64,000 nt of DNA, from assembly GCF_001667735.1 (NCBI RefSeq), contig NZ_LZJN01000133.1:1-64000 (forward strand), in the 5' to 3' direction. This document shows, one piece after another, positions 15,777 to 25,050 of this stretch; position 1 is the stretch's first letter; the number at the start of each line of letters is the position of its first letter. The notes beneath the pieces are model-generated. The model ran no database searches. It was not told where the DNA came from and saw only the letters and a program-made list of their open reading frames with translations. A program made the translations under genes and the position numbers. The stretch is from Mycobacterium sp. E183 (GTDB taxonomy: Bacteria; Actinomycetota; Actinomycetes; Mycobacteriales; Mycobacteriaceae).

Positions 15777-16838
15777 CTAGATGGGGCCCGGCAGCTCACC
15801 CAGCTCGGTCAATTCGGCGTGGACCGAACCGATAGCCGCGCGGTACTGGTCGTCAGTGAGCGATTTGTTGTAGTAGCGGTTCATGCGCAGCTGGTATTGG
15901 AGATCCCTCAGCCGGCGAATGCGCTCCAGCCTGGCGGTGTCGCTCGCCGAGAACTTCAATTGCTCGGCGGTGATGCGGCCCGCCATGACCTGCTCGATGG
16001 GTTCGAGCCGGTATCCGCAGCCTTCGAGGTACTCGAAATACGGCTTGAGGTATGGGCGTTCCCCGGCTCGCCAGTTGCCGCGGACGGCGTTCCACTCGAA
16101 CGCGGAAAGAACCATCGCCAGGGTCACCACCGCCGGGCGGGTGTCGAAATCGGTTGATAGCTCGAGGTTCTCGTATCGCGCTTCGTCGGTCGTCAACAGT
16201 TGCGCGGCCACATCCATGCTGGCGGGGCAGTGCCGATCGGCCAGGTAGTAGAAGTTCCGGGCGATGAACGCCTCGGTCCCGGGCGGCGGCGTGTGCCGCG
16301 AGAGGATAATCGTGCGAATCCAGTCCCGGCGCGCGGTAGCGATCGCGGCGGCGCGTCGATTCAGCTCATGCACCAGGGTCCAATCGGTATTGGCCTGTGC
16401 CGCGGCTTCGGACTGCAGCTTCGTCGGCTGGGCGCCGGTGTAGGTGGGGCCGGCCGTCAGTTCGCTGAGTGCCAGGGGGCGCGCCATATCCCAGGTCAGG
16501 TAGCGGACGTAGACGTCGAGGTCCGGGATTCGCGCCCAGCGGGCCAGCTCGCCCAACGTCGTCTTGCCTGACGCGAATCTGCAGATGTGGGGTTCTTGTT
16601 TGAGGTCATCGCGGGTGTAGATCGCGCCGAGCTCGCGTCGACGCCCCTGGTCCTCGGTGTCGACCTCGACGATCCACCCGGCCGGGCCGGCGATTCCCGG
16701 TACATAGCGGGTGATCTCAACCAGCAGGTCGTCGACGGTGGCCGACTCGGGCATGACCCAGAAGACCCGATGGGACTCGACGTCGTCGCCCATCGCCACG
16801 CTGTCGCGATCCAGCGTCACATTTACCGTGTCGGTCAT
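15777..16838 (-). CDS. Hypothetical protein, 353 residues
   Basis: No family is recognised with confidence. It is a soluble protein without a signal peptide or membrane segment. The N-terminal 130 residues look like a mixed alpha/beta domain (VFWVMPESATVDDLLVEITR, GWIVEVDTEDQGRRRELGAI). The remainder is helical and rich in Arg, Ala and Tyr, ending in a likely coiled coil (RLERIRRLRDLQYQLRMNRY). It is convergent with heme oxygenase and follows the secreted FAD oxidase gene on the same strand after 41 bases, so it may be that gene's partner. Confidence 0.8.
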   Translation of the reverse strand: MTDTVNVTLDRDSVAMGDDVESHRVFWVMPESATVDDLLVEITRYVPGIAGPAGWIVEVDTEDQGRRRELGAIYTRDDLKQEPHICRFASGKTTLGELARWARIPDLDVYVRYLTWDMARPLALSELTAGPTYTGAQPTKLQSEAAAQANTDWTLVHELNRRAAAIATARRDWIRTIILSRHTPPPGTEAFIARNFYYLADRHCPASMDVAAQLLTTDEARYENLELSTDFDTRPAVVTLAMVLSAFEWNAVRGNWRAGERPYLKPYFEYLEGCGYRLEPIEQVMAGRITAEQLKFSASDTARLERIRRLRDLQYQLRMNRYYNKSLTDDQYRAAIGSVHAELTELGELPGPI

Positions 16839-16879
16839 GCTCGGGATTATGTCCCGGCGTCAGACGCGTACGCCATTCA

Positions 16880-18313
16880 CTAGAAGTTGAGCCCCGAGAA
16901 CATGATTCGGCCGGGATCGTACTTTTGGCGCACGGCGGCCAGCCGGGACAGGTTCGAGCTGAAATAGCGTGAGGCTGGTTGGTTCGCCTCGATGTAGTTG
17001 ACGTATCCCCCGACCGAGTGCGGTTGCACGGCCTGGTGCGCGGTGTTGAGCCAATTCGTCGCCGCCGTCGCGTCGCCGGTCTCGACGTACCACTGCACCA
17101 GCGCGTACTGCCGGCGCCACGGGAAGGCCGTCGCGCCCGGTGCCACATCGGCGAGGGCGCCGTCCAGCGCGTGCATGATCGCCAACATTCGGCCTGCCCC
17201 TCGGGGAAAGGCGTTGACCGCCTGGGCGATGCCCTGGGCGGTGGCCGCATCGACGACGGGCAGCACGTCGGATCCACCGACGTATCCCAGTGGTGCCGGG
17301 TTGAGGTTCCCGACGGCCAGGTACCTCACCAGGTCCAGGTAGTTGAACGTGTGATTCTCGGTCCCCGTCGGTTGGACGCCAACGGCTTTGGTGATGTTCG
17401 CGCCGACGGCGGCGCCCGAACCGGCCGGGCACGTCGCCATGATGCGGCAATGCGTTCCCATCGGGTCGACGGTGGCATCCGCCAGCGCCCAGCTGTTCCG
17501 GTCGGCGGTGCGAAGCCAGTTCTGCCAGCCAACCAATACCTGCGCGAGCGCCTCCGCCGGGAAGTTGAGGTTGACCACGTCGAGATCGGTGGTCGGAAAC
17601 GTCGCGAACGTCAGCGCCGTCGTGACGCCGAAGTTGCCGCCGCCGCCACCGCGCAACGCCCAGAACAGGTCGGGGTTGCTGGCGTTGGACGCGGTCACCG
17701 CCTGGCCGCCGGGCAGCACCACCGACGCCGACACCAGCTGGTCGCAAAGCAGCCCCGCGTGCCGGGAGTTGGCGCCCAATCCCCCACCCAGGGCGTGCCC
17801 GGACGCGCCGACCGACGGGCACGTGCCCGTCGGGATGCCCCGGCCGGCGCCGGCCAGCGTCTGGTGCATCGCGTACAGGCTCGTCGCGGGCGTCACCGTC
17901 ACCTGCCCGGTGGCGGCGTCGTAGTTGACGCCCCCGGGCAGCTGACGCAGGTCGATCACCATGACGCCGTTCGCCGTGGACGCCCCGATGTACGAATGCC
18001 CGCCGCTGCGCGGGGCGACCTTCAGGTTGTGGGCCGCGGCGAACGCCATGGCCTTCTGCACGTCAGCTGCGGACGTAGGGGTGACGATCGCGGCGGGCGT
18101 CGAGCCGTTGTAGTTGGTGTTGAACACCTGCTTCGCCGAACCGAACGCGCCGTTGTCCGGTAGTAGCACCTGCCCGCCGATAGCGGTCGACAGGCCCTCC
18201 CAGCCGGTGGGATTCGGCGCGGCGGTGGCCCGGGCAGAGCCGAAAACCGCGCCGGCGGCCAAGGCTCCGGCGGCTCCCCGCAGGAACGTCTGGCGGGATA
18301 TTTCACGCGCCAT
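16880..18313 (-). CDS. Exported FAD-linked oxidase (berberine-bridge type)
   Basis: This is a 477-residue protein. The leader ISRQTFLRGAAGALAAGAVF resembles a Tat signal, but the twin arginine reads RQ, so export by Tat is uncertain. The PCMH FAD domain has RSGGHSYIGAS, with the histidine used for covalent FAD, and GASGHALGGGLGANSRHAG. LFWALRGGGGGNFGV is the conserved glycine loop. A C-terminal BBE segment has the PGRIMFSGLNF end typical of the family (residues around 455-477). Such enzymes oxidise alcohols, sugars or alkaloids with O2. The gene ends 41 bases before the hypothetical gene on the same strand. Confidence 0.88.
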   Translation of the reverse strand: MAREISRQTFLRGAAGALAAGAVFGSARATAAPNPTGWEGLSTAIGGQVLLPDNGAFGSAKQVFNTNYNGSTPAAIVTPTSAADVQKAMAFAAAHNLKVAPRSGGHSYIGASTANGVMVIDLRQLPGGVNYDAATGQVTVTPATSLYAMHQTLAGAGRGIPTGTCPSVGASGHALGGGLGANSRHAGLLCDQLVSASVVLPGGQAVTASNASNPDLFWALRGGGGGNFGVTTALTFATFPTTDLDVVNLNFPAEALAQVLVGWQNWLRTADRNSWALADATVDPMGTHCRIMATCPAGSGAAVGANITKAVGVQPTGTENHTFNYLDLVRYLAVGNLNPAPLGYVGGSDVLPVVDAATAQGIAQAVNAFPRGAGRMLAIMHALDGALADVAPGATAFPWRRQYALVQWYVETGDATAATNWLNTAHQAVQPHSVGGYVNYIEANQPASRYFSSNLSRLAAVRQKYDPGRIMFSGLNF

Positions 18314-18556
18314 TGCCGGGCACCCACGTCTGCCTCATGCCCCGCATTGTCAAACGCGCGCCGACCAAAGCCGCGGTGCCCCGTGCCGTGTGACCGGATC
18401 GAGATCGATACGAGCCGCGCCGGTGATGCACAAACGCGAGCGCCCCGGACCGCCTCGGACGGACACGCCGCCCAGCGACTCGTATTCTCTTGCAGCATGA
18501 CCGCCGCCTCGATGTCCGCGCCCGGCAAGCGCACCCGGTAGGCGGGGTCCAAGCGC

Positions 18557-19240
18557 GTGGGTGCTCTCGTGGTGGCGCTTGCCGGTCTGGCGCTTCTCGA
18601 CTCGTTGAACGTCCTCAACGTGGGCGTGGTCTCGGCGGTCGTCTTCGACAGCCGGTTGCGCCGCCGGTCGCCGGTTCCGGGCGCCCTGAGCTTTATCGCG
18701 GGCGTGTTCGTCGTGACCACCACGTTCGGGCTGTGCACGGTTCTGGGTCTCAGCTTCTTGACCCATGTCGTCGGCTTCCACCTGACACCGGCCATCCGGT
18801 TCGGCGGCGAACTGGCGCTCGGCCTGCTGCTCACCGGCCTGGCATATTTCCCGCTGACCGCACAATCGTCGGCGCCGGGTTGGGCGCTGGCGGCGATGCG
18901 GGAGCGTCCCTGGCTGCTCGGATTCCTCGGGCTGGCGGTCGGTAGTGGACAAGCGCCAACCGCCATTCCGTACCTCACCGGCTTGGCCATGCTCGCGGCT
19001 TTGCACCCGCGACCGCCGCTCTGGCCATTGGCCATCATCGTCTACTGGGCGATCGCGCTCTCGCCGCCGTTGCTGATCCTTGCGCTGTCGATGAGAAAAA
19101 CCATGCGGGCCAAGCGTATTCAGCGTCGGCTGGTGCGCGTACTGACCCGTTACGGCCCGATGTCGGTGCGGCTGTTGTTCCTGGTCTTCGGAATCGGGTT
19201 GGTGGCCGACGCGCTAGTCAATCACAGCGCGCTGTGGTGA
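18557..19240 (+). CDS. GAP-family membrane protein (LysE-like, six segments)
   Basis: This 227-residue protein has six predicted membrane segments (about residues 3-25, 43-67, 78-98, 118-138, 150-172 and 198-218). Signatures are LLDSLNVLNVGVVSAVVF in the first segment and GSGQAPTAIPYL before segment four. Mycobacterial members of the GAP/Sap group help export lipids such as sulfolipid or glycopeptidolipid; a lipid substrate here is inferred. The start is a GTG at 18557. An in-frame ATG at 18497 is followed by a TAG at 18539-18541, so the longer product is not made. Confidence 0.82.
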   Translation: MGALVVALAGLALLDSLNVLNVGVVSAVVFDSRLRRRSPVPGALSFIAGVFVVTTTFGLCTVLGLSFLTHVVGFHLTPAIRFGGELALGLLLTGLAYFPLTAQSSAPGWALAAMRERPWLLGFLGLAVGSGQAPTAIPYLTGLAMLAALHPRPPLWPLAIIVYWAIALSPPLLILALSMRKTMRAKRIQRRLVRVLTRYGPMSVRLLFLVFGIGLVADALVNHSALW

Positions 19241-19292
19241 GACACAACTCTTTCTCATCTGTTGCCCAGCGAGCGGGCTTACCTTGGCGGAT

Positions 19293-20063
19293 ATGACCGA
19301 TCGCCAGGAACGCGCGATGTCCTTCGGCTCGATCGCCGAGGACTACGACGGCTTTCGTCCCCGACCTCCGGAAGAAGCGGTGCACTGGCTGGTGCCGCCC
19401 CGCTGCGATGTGGCAGTCGACCTGGGTGCGGGTACCGGTCTGTTCACCCGGGCGTTGCTGAGCAGGGCGGCGGAGGTCATCGCAGTGGAGCCCGACGCGC
19501 GCATGCGCGCGGTGCTCACCGGGCGCTCGCCCGAGGTGCGTGCCGTCGAAGGCACCGGTGAATCGATCCCGCTCCCCGATGCGGCCGTCGATGCGGTGTT
19601 CGTCTCGTCGGCATGGCACTGGATGGATCCTCGGCGCGCCGTTCCAGAGATCGGCCGGGTGTTGCGTGACCACGGACGATTCGGCCTGATTTGGACCAGC
19701 CGAGATCGTGAGGTCGATTGGGTCCGCGACCTGGACCTGCTTCCGGGCGAGGACACACCCGAGTCGGAATCCCCCGACCGCTTCCGCCGGCGACACGAGA
19801 ACGTCGTGCTCCCCGATCCGCAGATCTTTCACAACGTTTCCCGCGAGACGTTCACCTTCGCGCGGACCATGACGATCGACGATGTCGTCGCGATGGTCGG
19901 CACGTACAGCAGGGTGATCATCGCGTCTGCCGACGAGCGTGCGGCGCGACTGGCCAATGCCCGCGCCGCCTTGACCGCGCGCTTCTCCGGCGCCGAAGCG
20001 ATCGAGGTCCCGATGAAGTCCCGCTGCTGGCGCGCGGACCGAATCCCCCGCGGCTGCCGATAG
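19293..20063 (+). CDS. Class I SAM-dependent methyltransferase
   Basis: This 256-residue protein has FGSIAEDYDGFRP at the N-terminus, motif I VAVDLGAGTGLFTRALL (residues 38-54), the acidic VEPDARM of motif II, and SSAWHWMDPRRAVPEIGRVL of motifs III and IV, the usual Methyltransf_11 pattern. The C-terminal third binds an unknown substrate. The start is the ATG at 19293; a TTG nine bases earlier is less likely. It is convergent with the M42 peptidase gene, 10 bases away. Confidence 0.88.
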   Translation: MTDRQERAMSFGSIAEDYDGFRPRPPEEAVHWLVPPRCDVAVDLGAGTGLFTRALLSRAAEVIAVEPDARMRAVLTGRSPEVRAVEGTGESIPLPDAAVDAVFVSSAWHWMDPRRAVPEIGRVLRDHGRFGLIWTSRDREVDWVRDLDLLPGEDTPESESPDRFRRRHENVVLPDPQIFHNVSRETFTFARTMTIDDVVAMVGTYSRVIIASADERAARLANARAALTARFSGAEAIEVPMKSRCWRADRIPRGCR

Positions 20064-20073
20064 GCGCCGCGCC

Positions 20074-21309
20074 TCAGGCCTGGGGCCCCTCCGACGGGGG
20101 CCAGTGCGAACCCGGCGACGCCTCGCCGGGCGAATCGTGTTCGCCACGAGCCAACGGCACCCACCGCTCGCTGGGGGCGGGCTGCTTGGAAGACGGGAAG
20201 TCGCGCAGCTTGCCCGACGGCTTGGCGTCCCACTTGGCGAACGTCAGTGGCGTCTGCAGCCAGGAGTGCAGCAGGCAGTACACCGCCTGCAACGAATCCA
20301 GATGAGTGCGCTCCCAGCCATGGCTTCCGTCGAGCCCGAACCCGACGAGTGCCGCGCGGGTGCCCGCACCCGCCTCGATCGCCGCGGCGGCGTCGGAGCG
20401 ATAGAACCGGAATACGTCTCGCGCGCAACGGATGTCCTGCTCTTCGGCGAGCCGGCACAGTTTGCGCGTCAGGTGATAGTCGAACGGACCGTGCAGGTCG
20501 GCCATCGGTATCGTGACGCCGTCCTCGATGGAGTGTTGGCCCGGCGCGCACACCGCGTTGTCCACCGAGACCAATTCGGCGACGTCGGCGGGCAGGCCGT
20601 GGCTCGCCCCGTGGCCGACCTCCTCGGTGATGGTGATCATGACCATCGTGCGGTGCGGCAGCACCACTTTGTTCTCGGCGAAATTCTTCGCCAGCGCCAG
20701 CGCGATCGCCACGCCCGCCTTGCCGTCGAGGTGACGGGACACGATGTAGCCGTCGGCGGTCAGTTCCGGGCTGGCGATCAGCGCGACGAAGTCGCCGATC
20801 TGCAGCCCGAGACGGACCAGGTCCTCTCGCGAGTGCACCTGGCGGTCGACGCGGACCTCGACGTGTTCCCAGTCGGTGGGCTGCAGGTCGATCTCGTCAC
20901 CGAAAGCGTGCCCGCTGGCCTTGAGCGGCAGGACGGTCCCGGTGATGAACTCGTCGGGATCGTCGGAAAAGATTCGCACCCGGGCGCCCGCGGCGAACCG
21001 GGCCGAAAAGGTGCCGACCGGTATCACCTCGAGACGCCCGTTGTCCTTGAGCCGACGGACCATGCACCCGATCGTGTCGGCGTGAACCACCAGCGCGCGG
21101 TCCGTCGTCGCCGACTCCCCCGGCAGCTCGGCGGTCAGCGCCCCGCGTCGCGTCAGCGAAAACGGGACGCCGAAGCCATCGAAGATGTCACCGATGAGCT
21201 GCATCACCGCGTCCGTCCGGCCCGCCGGACTTGGCGTCTGCAGCAGCGCGAGCAGCGTGTCGACCATCCACGTGCGGTCGGCCTCGGCCATGGCCGTGGT
21301 TTGGCGCAC
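20074..21309 (-). CDS. M42-family zinc aminopeptidase (NAGGN-system type)
   Basis: This is a 411-residue metallopeptidase. Metal ligands are visible in LVVHADTIG (first His/Asp), SRHLDGKAG (bridging Asp), ITEEVGHGA (catalytic Glu and metal Glu) and LVSVDNAVCAPG. It resembles the M42 peptidase linked to the N-acetylglutaminylglutamine amide (NAGGN) osmoprotectant system in other bacteria; no ngg-like amidotransferase or acetyltransferase gene is present here. The start is a GTG at 21309, preceded by GAGAGGAGA at about 5 bases. The C-terminal 30 residues are Pro/Ser-rich and look disordered. Confidence 0.85.
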   Translation of the reverse strand: MRQTTAMAEADRTWMVDTLLALLQTPSPAGRTDAVMQLIGDIFDGFGVPFSLTRRGALTAELPGESATTDRALVVHADTIGCMVRRLKDNGRLEVIPVGTFSARFAAGARVRIFSDDPDEFITGTVLPLKASGHAFGDEIDLQPTDWEHVEVRVDRQVHSREDLVRLGLQIGDFVALIASPELTADGYIVSRHLDGKAGVAIALALAKNFAENKVVLPHRTMVMITITEEVGHGASHGLPADVAELVSVDNAVCAPGQHSIEDGVTIPMADLHGPFDYHLTRKLCRLAEEQDIRCARDVFRFYRSDAAAAIEAGAGTRAALVGFGLDGSHGWERTHLDSLQAVYCLLHSWLQTPLTFAKWDAKPSGKLRDFPSSKQPAPSERWVPLARGEHDSPGEASPGSHWPPSEGPQA

Positions 21310-21531
21310 GGTATCTCCTCTCGAATCACCCGGGGACCGAATCAACCTACCGCGTGGCCGCCGTTGATCGACTGGCCCGGGCCGCGGGACCCGCGCCGTA
21401 AGAGGCGCGGCCGTCCTCCGCTGCCATCACGGTAGAGCACTTCGGATCCACGCGCCCGTTGGCGCAATCGGATTCGGCCACGCGAAGACGCGGGGCTTAG
21501 CCGACCACGCGCTGGACAGACGCGGCCGGCG

Positions 21532-21954
21532 TCAAGGGTTCACGTTGGGGCAGGCCTGCTTGATCCAGTTGGTGATCAAGTCCCTGTTGCTGTTCAGATC
21601 GGCATCGTTGGGCTGTGCGCCGCCGGTGGTGACGAAGTGCTCGATGGCGGCCTTCACGCTGTCGGGTGGGCCGTACTTCTCCAGTGTGTCGGCGTACTTG
21701 CGCGCCTTCTCCGGGTTGTTGGCCACCATCAGGTTGTCCTTGGCGAAGGAGATGTCGAGGCAGGTGGATTGGTCGAACGACTGAGGCTGCGCGGAAGACG
21801 GCGCCGGCAAAGTCGGTGACGGTGACGGCGCCTGCGAGCTCGGGGTCGCCGATTGACTGGTCGAGGAGGCCGTCGGCGACGAGTCGTTCGAGCATCCCGC
21901 TGCGATGATCGCGATCGCGACCAGTCCTGCGCATCTCATTCGGGCTCGCCGCAT
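21532..21954 (-). CDS. Small lipoprotein with DUF732-like C-terminus
   Basis: This 140-residue protein has a lipoprotein signal (MRRARMRC, hydrophobic core, lipobox IAAGC near residue 20). A Ser/Pro/Thr linker of about 45 residues follows (SQSATPSSQAPSPSPTLPAP). The folded part (about 70-140) has one cysteine in STCLDISF and one in KQACPNV and is helical. It resembles DUF732-like lipoproteins only loosely. The start at 21954 is set by GGAGGAG 6-7 bases upstream. It is anchored outside the membrane; function is unknown. Confidence 0.82.
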   Translation of the reverse strand: MRRARMRCAGLVAIAIIAAGCSNDSSPTASSTSQSATPSSQAPSPSPTLPAPSSAQPQSFDQSTCLDISFAKDNLMVANNPEKARKYADTLEKYGPPDSVKAAIEHFVTTGGAQPNDADLNSNRDLITNWIKQACPNVNP

Positions 21955-22351
21955 CGGACACTCCTCCGTCCCCCGAAGATGTGTTTGCTGCAAGCACCCT
22001 ACCGGCCCGCGTATCGGATCGAAGCGGTTTGTGGGGTCTTCTTCACCTCATCGACACGTCGTGCGACAAGCGGACGGGCCATGAACCGCCCCTTTGTTGA
22101 CCTAGGAAACCCTTGATCTGCGAACGCTTTCGTCACGCGGCGTCGTCCCGCGGGTGCGGTTCCGGTGTCAGATCGCCGAGTGTCCACGCGGGCTCAACCC
22201 GGAACAGCGGCTAAGTGCTGAACCGTTGAAGACTTTGCGACGAATCACGCAATTTGCTGTCGAAGCGGTTATGCTTCCGTCCACCTCTGAGCATCGGGCA
22301 GCGGATGCGCCGGTCGCGCGGGGGCCCGACGGCACGAAGGGTGAGCAACAC
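21955..22351. promoter_or_regulatory. 397-base gap between divergent lipoprotein genes
   Basis: This gap lies between the start of the minus-strand lipoprotein and the start of the plus-strand sensor-domain lipoprotein, so it should hold two promoters. A frame open across part of it (from 22154) runs into the downstream gene but has no ribosome-binding site and an ordinary non-coding base pattern. TTGACC near 22098 is a possible -35. No RNA gene was recognised. Confidence 0.35.
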
Positions 22352-23098
22352 ATGCGCCAACTGACGACCGCGATGTCCGCCGCCGCCATCGGGATCCTGG
22401 TTGCCGCGTGCGGCGGCAGCAACGGCGGTGCTCCCGGCTCCTCGACCACGACGTCCACCAGGCCGCCGGTCGCGCAGGCGGCGCTGCCGGGCTTGCTGCT
22501 TACGTCCGCGGACCTCGACAGCGCCCTGGGCGCCACCGGATCGAAGAGCAAGGAAAAGAACGACAAGCTGAAGGACGACGCCGCGAAGCAGCCGTGGCCC
22601 GCGGGCTGGAAATTCCCCGACGACTGCGTCTACGCGATCGGCCCCGGGCAGGCTCCCGTGTATGCCGGTAGCGGCTACACCGCGGTAAGCGGCGACGACG
22701 AAACTGCGTCACTTCCCCCGAATTCCAACGAGCCGGACCCCGAGGTGGAACAGGTGCTGGTGCTGTTCCCGACCCCCAAGGAAGCCAACGCCTTCTACGC
22801 GACCTCGGCGCAGCGCTGGCCGGCCTGCGCCAACCGGCAGTTCACGACTCCGGCCGGGCAGGACACCCCGGAGACGGGCTGGCAGGTGGGACCGGTCTCC
22901 AACGACAACGGCACGTTGAGCACCACGCTGACGATGACAATCCGCGACAACGGCAACGTCCTGCTCACCATGACCGCTCAGCGGGCGCTGACGGTCCGCA
23001 ACAACGTCGCGATCGATGTCAGCGCGATCCGCAAGGATCCCGCCGACTTGGCCGTCAAGCTCGCCGGTCAGATCGCGGGCAAGGTCGACAAGCAATAA
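22352..23098 (+). CDS. Lipoprotein with PknH-like sensor domain
   Basis: This 248-residue protein has a lipoprotein signal with lipobox LVAAC (Cys at about residue 19) and a Gly/Ser/Thr linker. The extracellular part is like the PknH C-terminal sensor and related Lpp/Lpq lipoproteins: LPGLLLTSADLDSALG, DDCVYAIGPGQAPVYAGSGY, ANAFYATSAQRWPACANRQF and a closing DLAVKLAGQIAGKV. Two conserved cysteines (DDCV and PACAN) probably form a disulfide. The start at 22352 follows GAAGGGTGAG. It is convergent with the citE-like gene 10 bases away. Confidence 0.88.
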   Translation: MRQLTTAMSAAAIGILVAACGGSNGGAPGSSTTTSTRPPVAQAALPGLLLTSADLDSALGATGSKSKEKNDKLKDDAAKQPWPAGWKFPDDCVYAIGPGQAPVYAGSGYTAVSGDDETASLPPNSNEPDPEVEQVLVLFPTPKEANAFYATSAQRWPACANRQFTTPAGQDTPETGWQVGPVSNDNGTLSTTLTMTIRDNGNVLLTMTAQRALTVRNNVAIDVSAIRKDPADLAVKLAGQIAGKVDKQ

Positions 23099-23108
23099 GC
23101 CAGGACGG

Positions 23109-23990
23109 CTACGACGCGGATGCCACTTCCTCGATGATCTCGGCGAGGGCGAGGATCCGTTCGGCGTTGCGGACGTGCAGGCTCTCGATCATGCGACCGT
23201 CCACCGTGATGACACTCGTCCCCGCCGCCCGCGCCTCCCGGTAGGCCGTCACCACCTTGCGGGCGTCGGCGAGTTCCCGCTCCGATGGACCGAAAAGGTC
23301 GTTGGCGGGCCCGATCTGGGACGGATGGATCAAACTCTTGCCGTCGAAACCCATTTCGCGGCCCTGCCGCGCCTCGGCCCGAAAGCCGGCCTCATCGGTG
23401 ATGTCGTTGAACACCCCGTCCAGGATCACCTTCCCTGCCGCCCTGGCCCCCAGCACCGCTAAGGACAACGCGGGGACGACGGGCGCGCGACCGGGCACGT
23501 GCAGGGCATGCAGGTCGTTCACCAGGTCGTTGGTGCCGATCACCAGCGCGGCCAATCGGTCACTGGCCGAGGCGATCTCTTCGGCCCGCAGGAAGGATCG
23601 CGGCGTCTCGATCATCACCCACAGCTGCAACGAATCCGGAGCGCCCAGCCTGCCCAAGGTCGCGGCCAGCGCCCGGACCTGCTCGCCCGACTCGACTTTG
23701 GGCACCAGCACGCCGTGTGCGCTCGTACCGGCCACCGCCGCCAGGTCCTCGTCGTGCCACTCGGTGTCCAAGCCGTTGATGCGCACCACGACCTCGCGGG
23801 GCGCGTAGCCGCCCGACGAGGCCGCTTCGCACACCGTCGCCCGCGAATCGGCTTTGGCGTCGGGCCCCACGGCATCTTCGAGGTCGAAGATGACCACGTC
23901 CGCGGGCAGCGATTTCCCCTTCTCCAAGGCCCGCGGCTTGTTGCCGGGCAGGTACACTGCGGAGCGGCGCGGGCGCAGGGTCGGTGCCAT
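23109..23990 (-). CDS. CitE-like HpcH/HpaI family acyl-CoA lyase
   Basis: This is a 293-residue TIM-barrel protein. RRSAVYLPGNKPRALEK opens the family; VVIFDLEDAVGP carries the metal-binding Glu/Asp region; VVRINGLDTEWHDEDL and LVPKVESGEQV follow; LWVMIETPRSFL holds the second metal Glu; MGFDGKSLIHPSQI is the CoA-lid signature. Stand-alone CitE proteins without citrate-lyase subunits are acyl-CoA lyases or thioesterases; Rv2498c of M. tuberculosis is the nearest named relative I know. No citD/citF genes are nearby. Metal use (Mg) is expected. Confidence 0.88.
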   Translation of the reverse strand: MAPTLRPRRSAVYLPGNKPRALEKGKSLPADVVIFDLEDAVGPDAKADSRATVCEAASSGGYAPREVVVRINGLDTEWHDEDLAAVAGTSAHGVLVPKVESGEQVRALAATLGRLGAPDSLQLWVMIETPRSFLRAEEIASASDRLAALVIGTNDLVNDLHALHVPGRAPVVPALSLAVLGARAAGKVILDGVFNDITDEAGFRAEARQGREMGFDGKSLIHPSQIGPANDLFGPSERELADARKVVTAYREARAAGTSVITVDGRMIESLHVRNAERILALAEIIEEVASAS

Positions 23991-24118
23991 CGAGTGATTC
24001 GCTTCCTGTCGTCGGGCTCAACGGGTGCGTGGTGAGCGCGGCATAGGCAGAAAGTACCCTTCGGTCTTGGCGGTGTGATCGCGCAGGCGATCCGCGGGGA
24101 TACAGGAGGGAGCGGCGA

Positions 24119-25042
24119 GTGTCATCACTTGGTTCGGCACGCACCGAAGGCGACAGCTGGGACTTGGCCTCCAGCGTCGGGGCGACCGCGACGATGGTCG
24201 CCGCGTCCCGCGCGCTGGCCTCCCGCGGGCCGGATCCGCTGCTCGATGACCGGTTCGCCGAGCCCTTGGTACGCGCGGTCGGGCACCCCTTCTTCGTCCG
24301 CATGCTGGACGGCGAAATCCCGCTCGACGACGACGATATGCCCTTCACCCTGCAGCAGCGTCGCGAGCAAATAGCCGTGCGCACCCGGTTTTTCGACGAC
24401 TTCCTCACCTCCGCGAGCGGAGCCGGCATACGTCAGACCGTCATCTTGGCCGCCGGACTCGACGCCCGGGCATACCGGTTGGCTTGGTCGCCGGGCACGG
24501 TGGTTTACGAGGTCGACCAGCCCGAGGTCATCGCCTTCAAGAGCGACACGCTGGCCCGCCTCGGCGCCGAACCGACCGCCGAACGGCGGACCGTGGCTGT
24601 CGACCTGCGCGACGATTGGCCAACGGCGCTGCGCGACAAAGGCTTTGACACGTCGGTGCGCACCGCCTGGATCGCCGAAGGCCTGCTTCCCTACCTGCCG
24701 CCGCAGGCGCAGGACCGGCTGTTGGACAACATCACCGCGCTGAGCGCGCCCGGTAGCCGGCTGGCCACCGAGAACATCAGGGACATGGCCGTGTTCACCG
24801 ACGAGCGAGCCCGGGCGATGCGCGCCGCGTGGCGCAAGCACGGACTGGACATCGACGTCGCCGACCTGGTGTGGCACGGGGAGCGCCACCCCGCCGGGGA
24901 ACGCCTGGCGGCCACCGGCTGGGTGGTCACCCCCTACCCCACCGAGCAGCTATACGCCGACCACGGCTTCGTCATGCCGGACAACGAGATCATCAAGCGG
25001 TTCCGGCACGCCATCACCTACATCAGCGCCGAGCTGGGCTGA
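24119..25042 (+). CDS. LCM-type (TIGR00027) SAM-dependent methyltransferase
   Basis: This 307-residue protein belongs to the large mycobacterial family of putative O-methyltransferases related to leucine carboxyl methyltransferase. It has [20 protein letters not shown] at the start, [17 protein letters not shown] as motif [13 protein letters not shown] as the acidic motif II, and [19 protein letters not shown]. The start is a GTG at 24119, preceded by AGGAGG 9 bases upstream. Substrates in this family are unknown. The LCM genes at 58986 and 61600 are relatives. It is convergent with zwf, 8 bases away. Confidence 0.9.
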   Translation: MSSLGSARTEGDSWDLASSVGATATMVAASRALASRGPDPLLDDRFAEPLVRAVGHPFFVRMLDGEIPLDDDDMPFTLQQRREQIAVRTRFFDDFLTSASGAGIRQTVILAAGLDARAYRLAWSPGTVVYEVDQPEVIAFKSDTLARLGAEPTAERRTVAVDLRDDWPTALRDKGFDTSVRTAWIAEGLLPYLPPQAQDRLLDNITALSAPGSRLATENIRDMAVFTDERARAMRAAWRKHGLDIDVADLVWHGERHPAGERLAATGWVVTPYPTEQLYADHGFVMPDNEIIKRFRHAITYISAELG

Positions 25043-25050
25043 ATGCGCTC

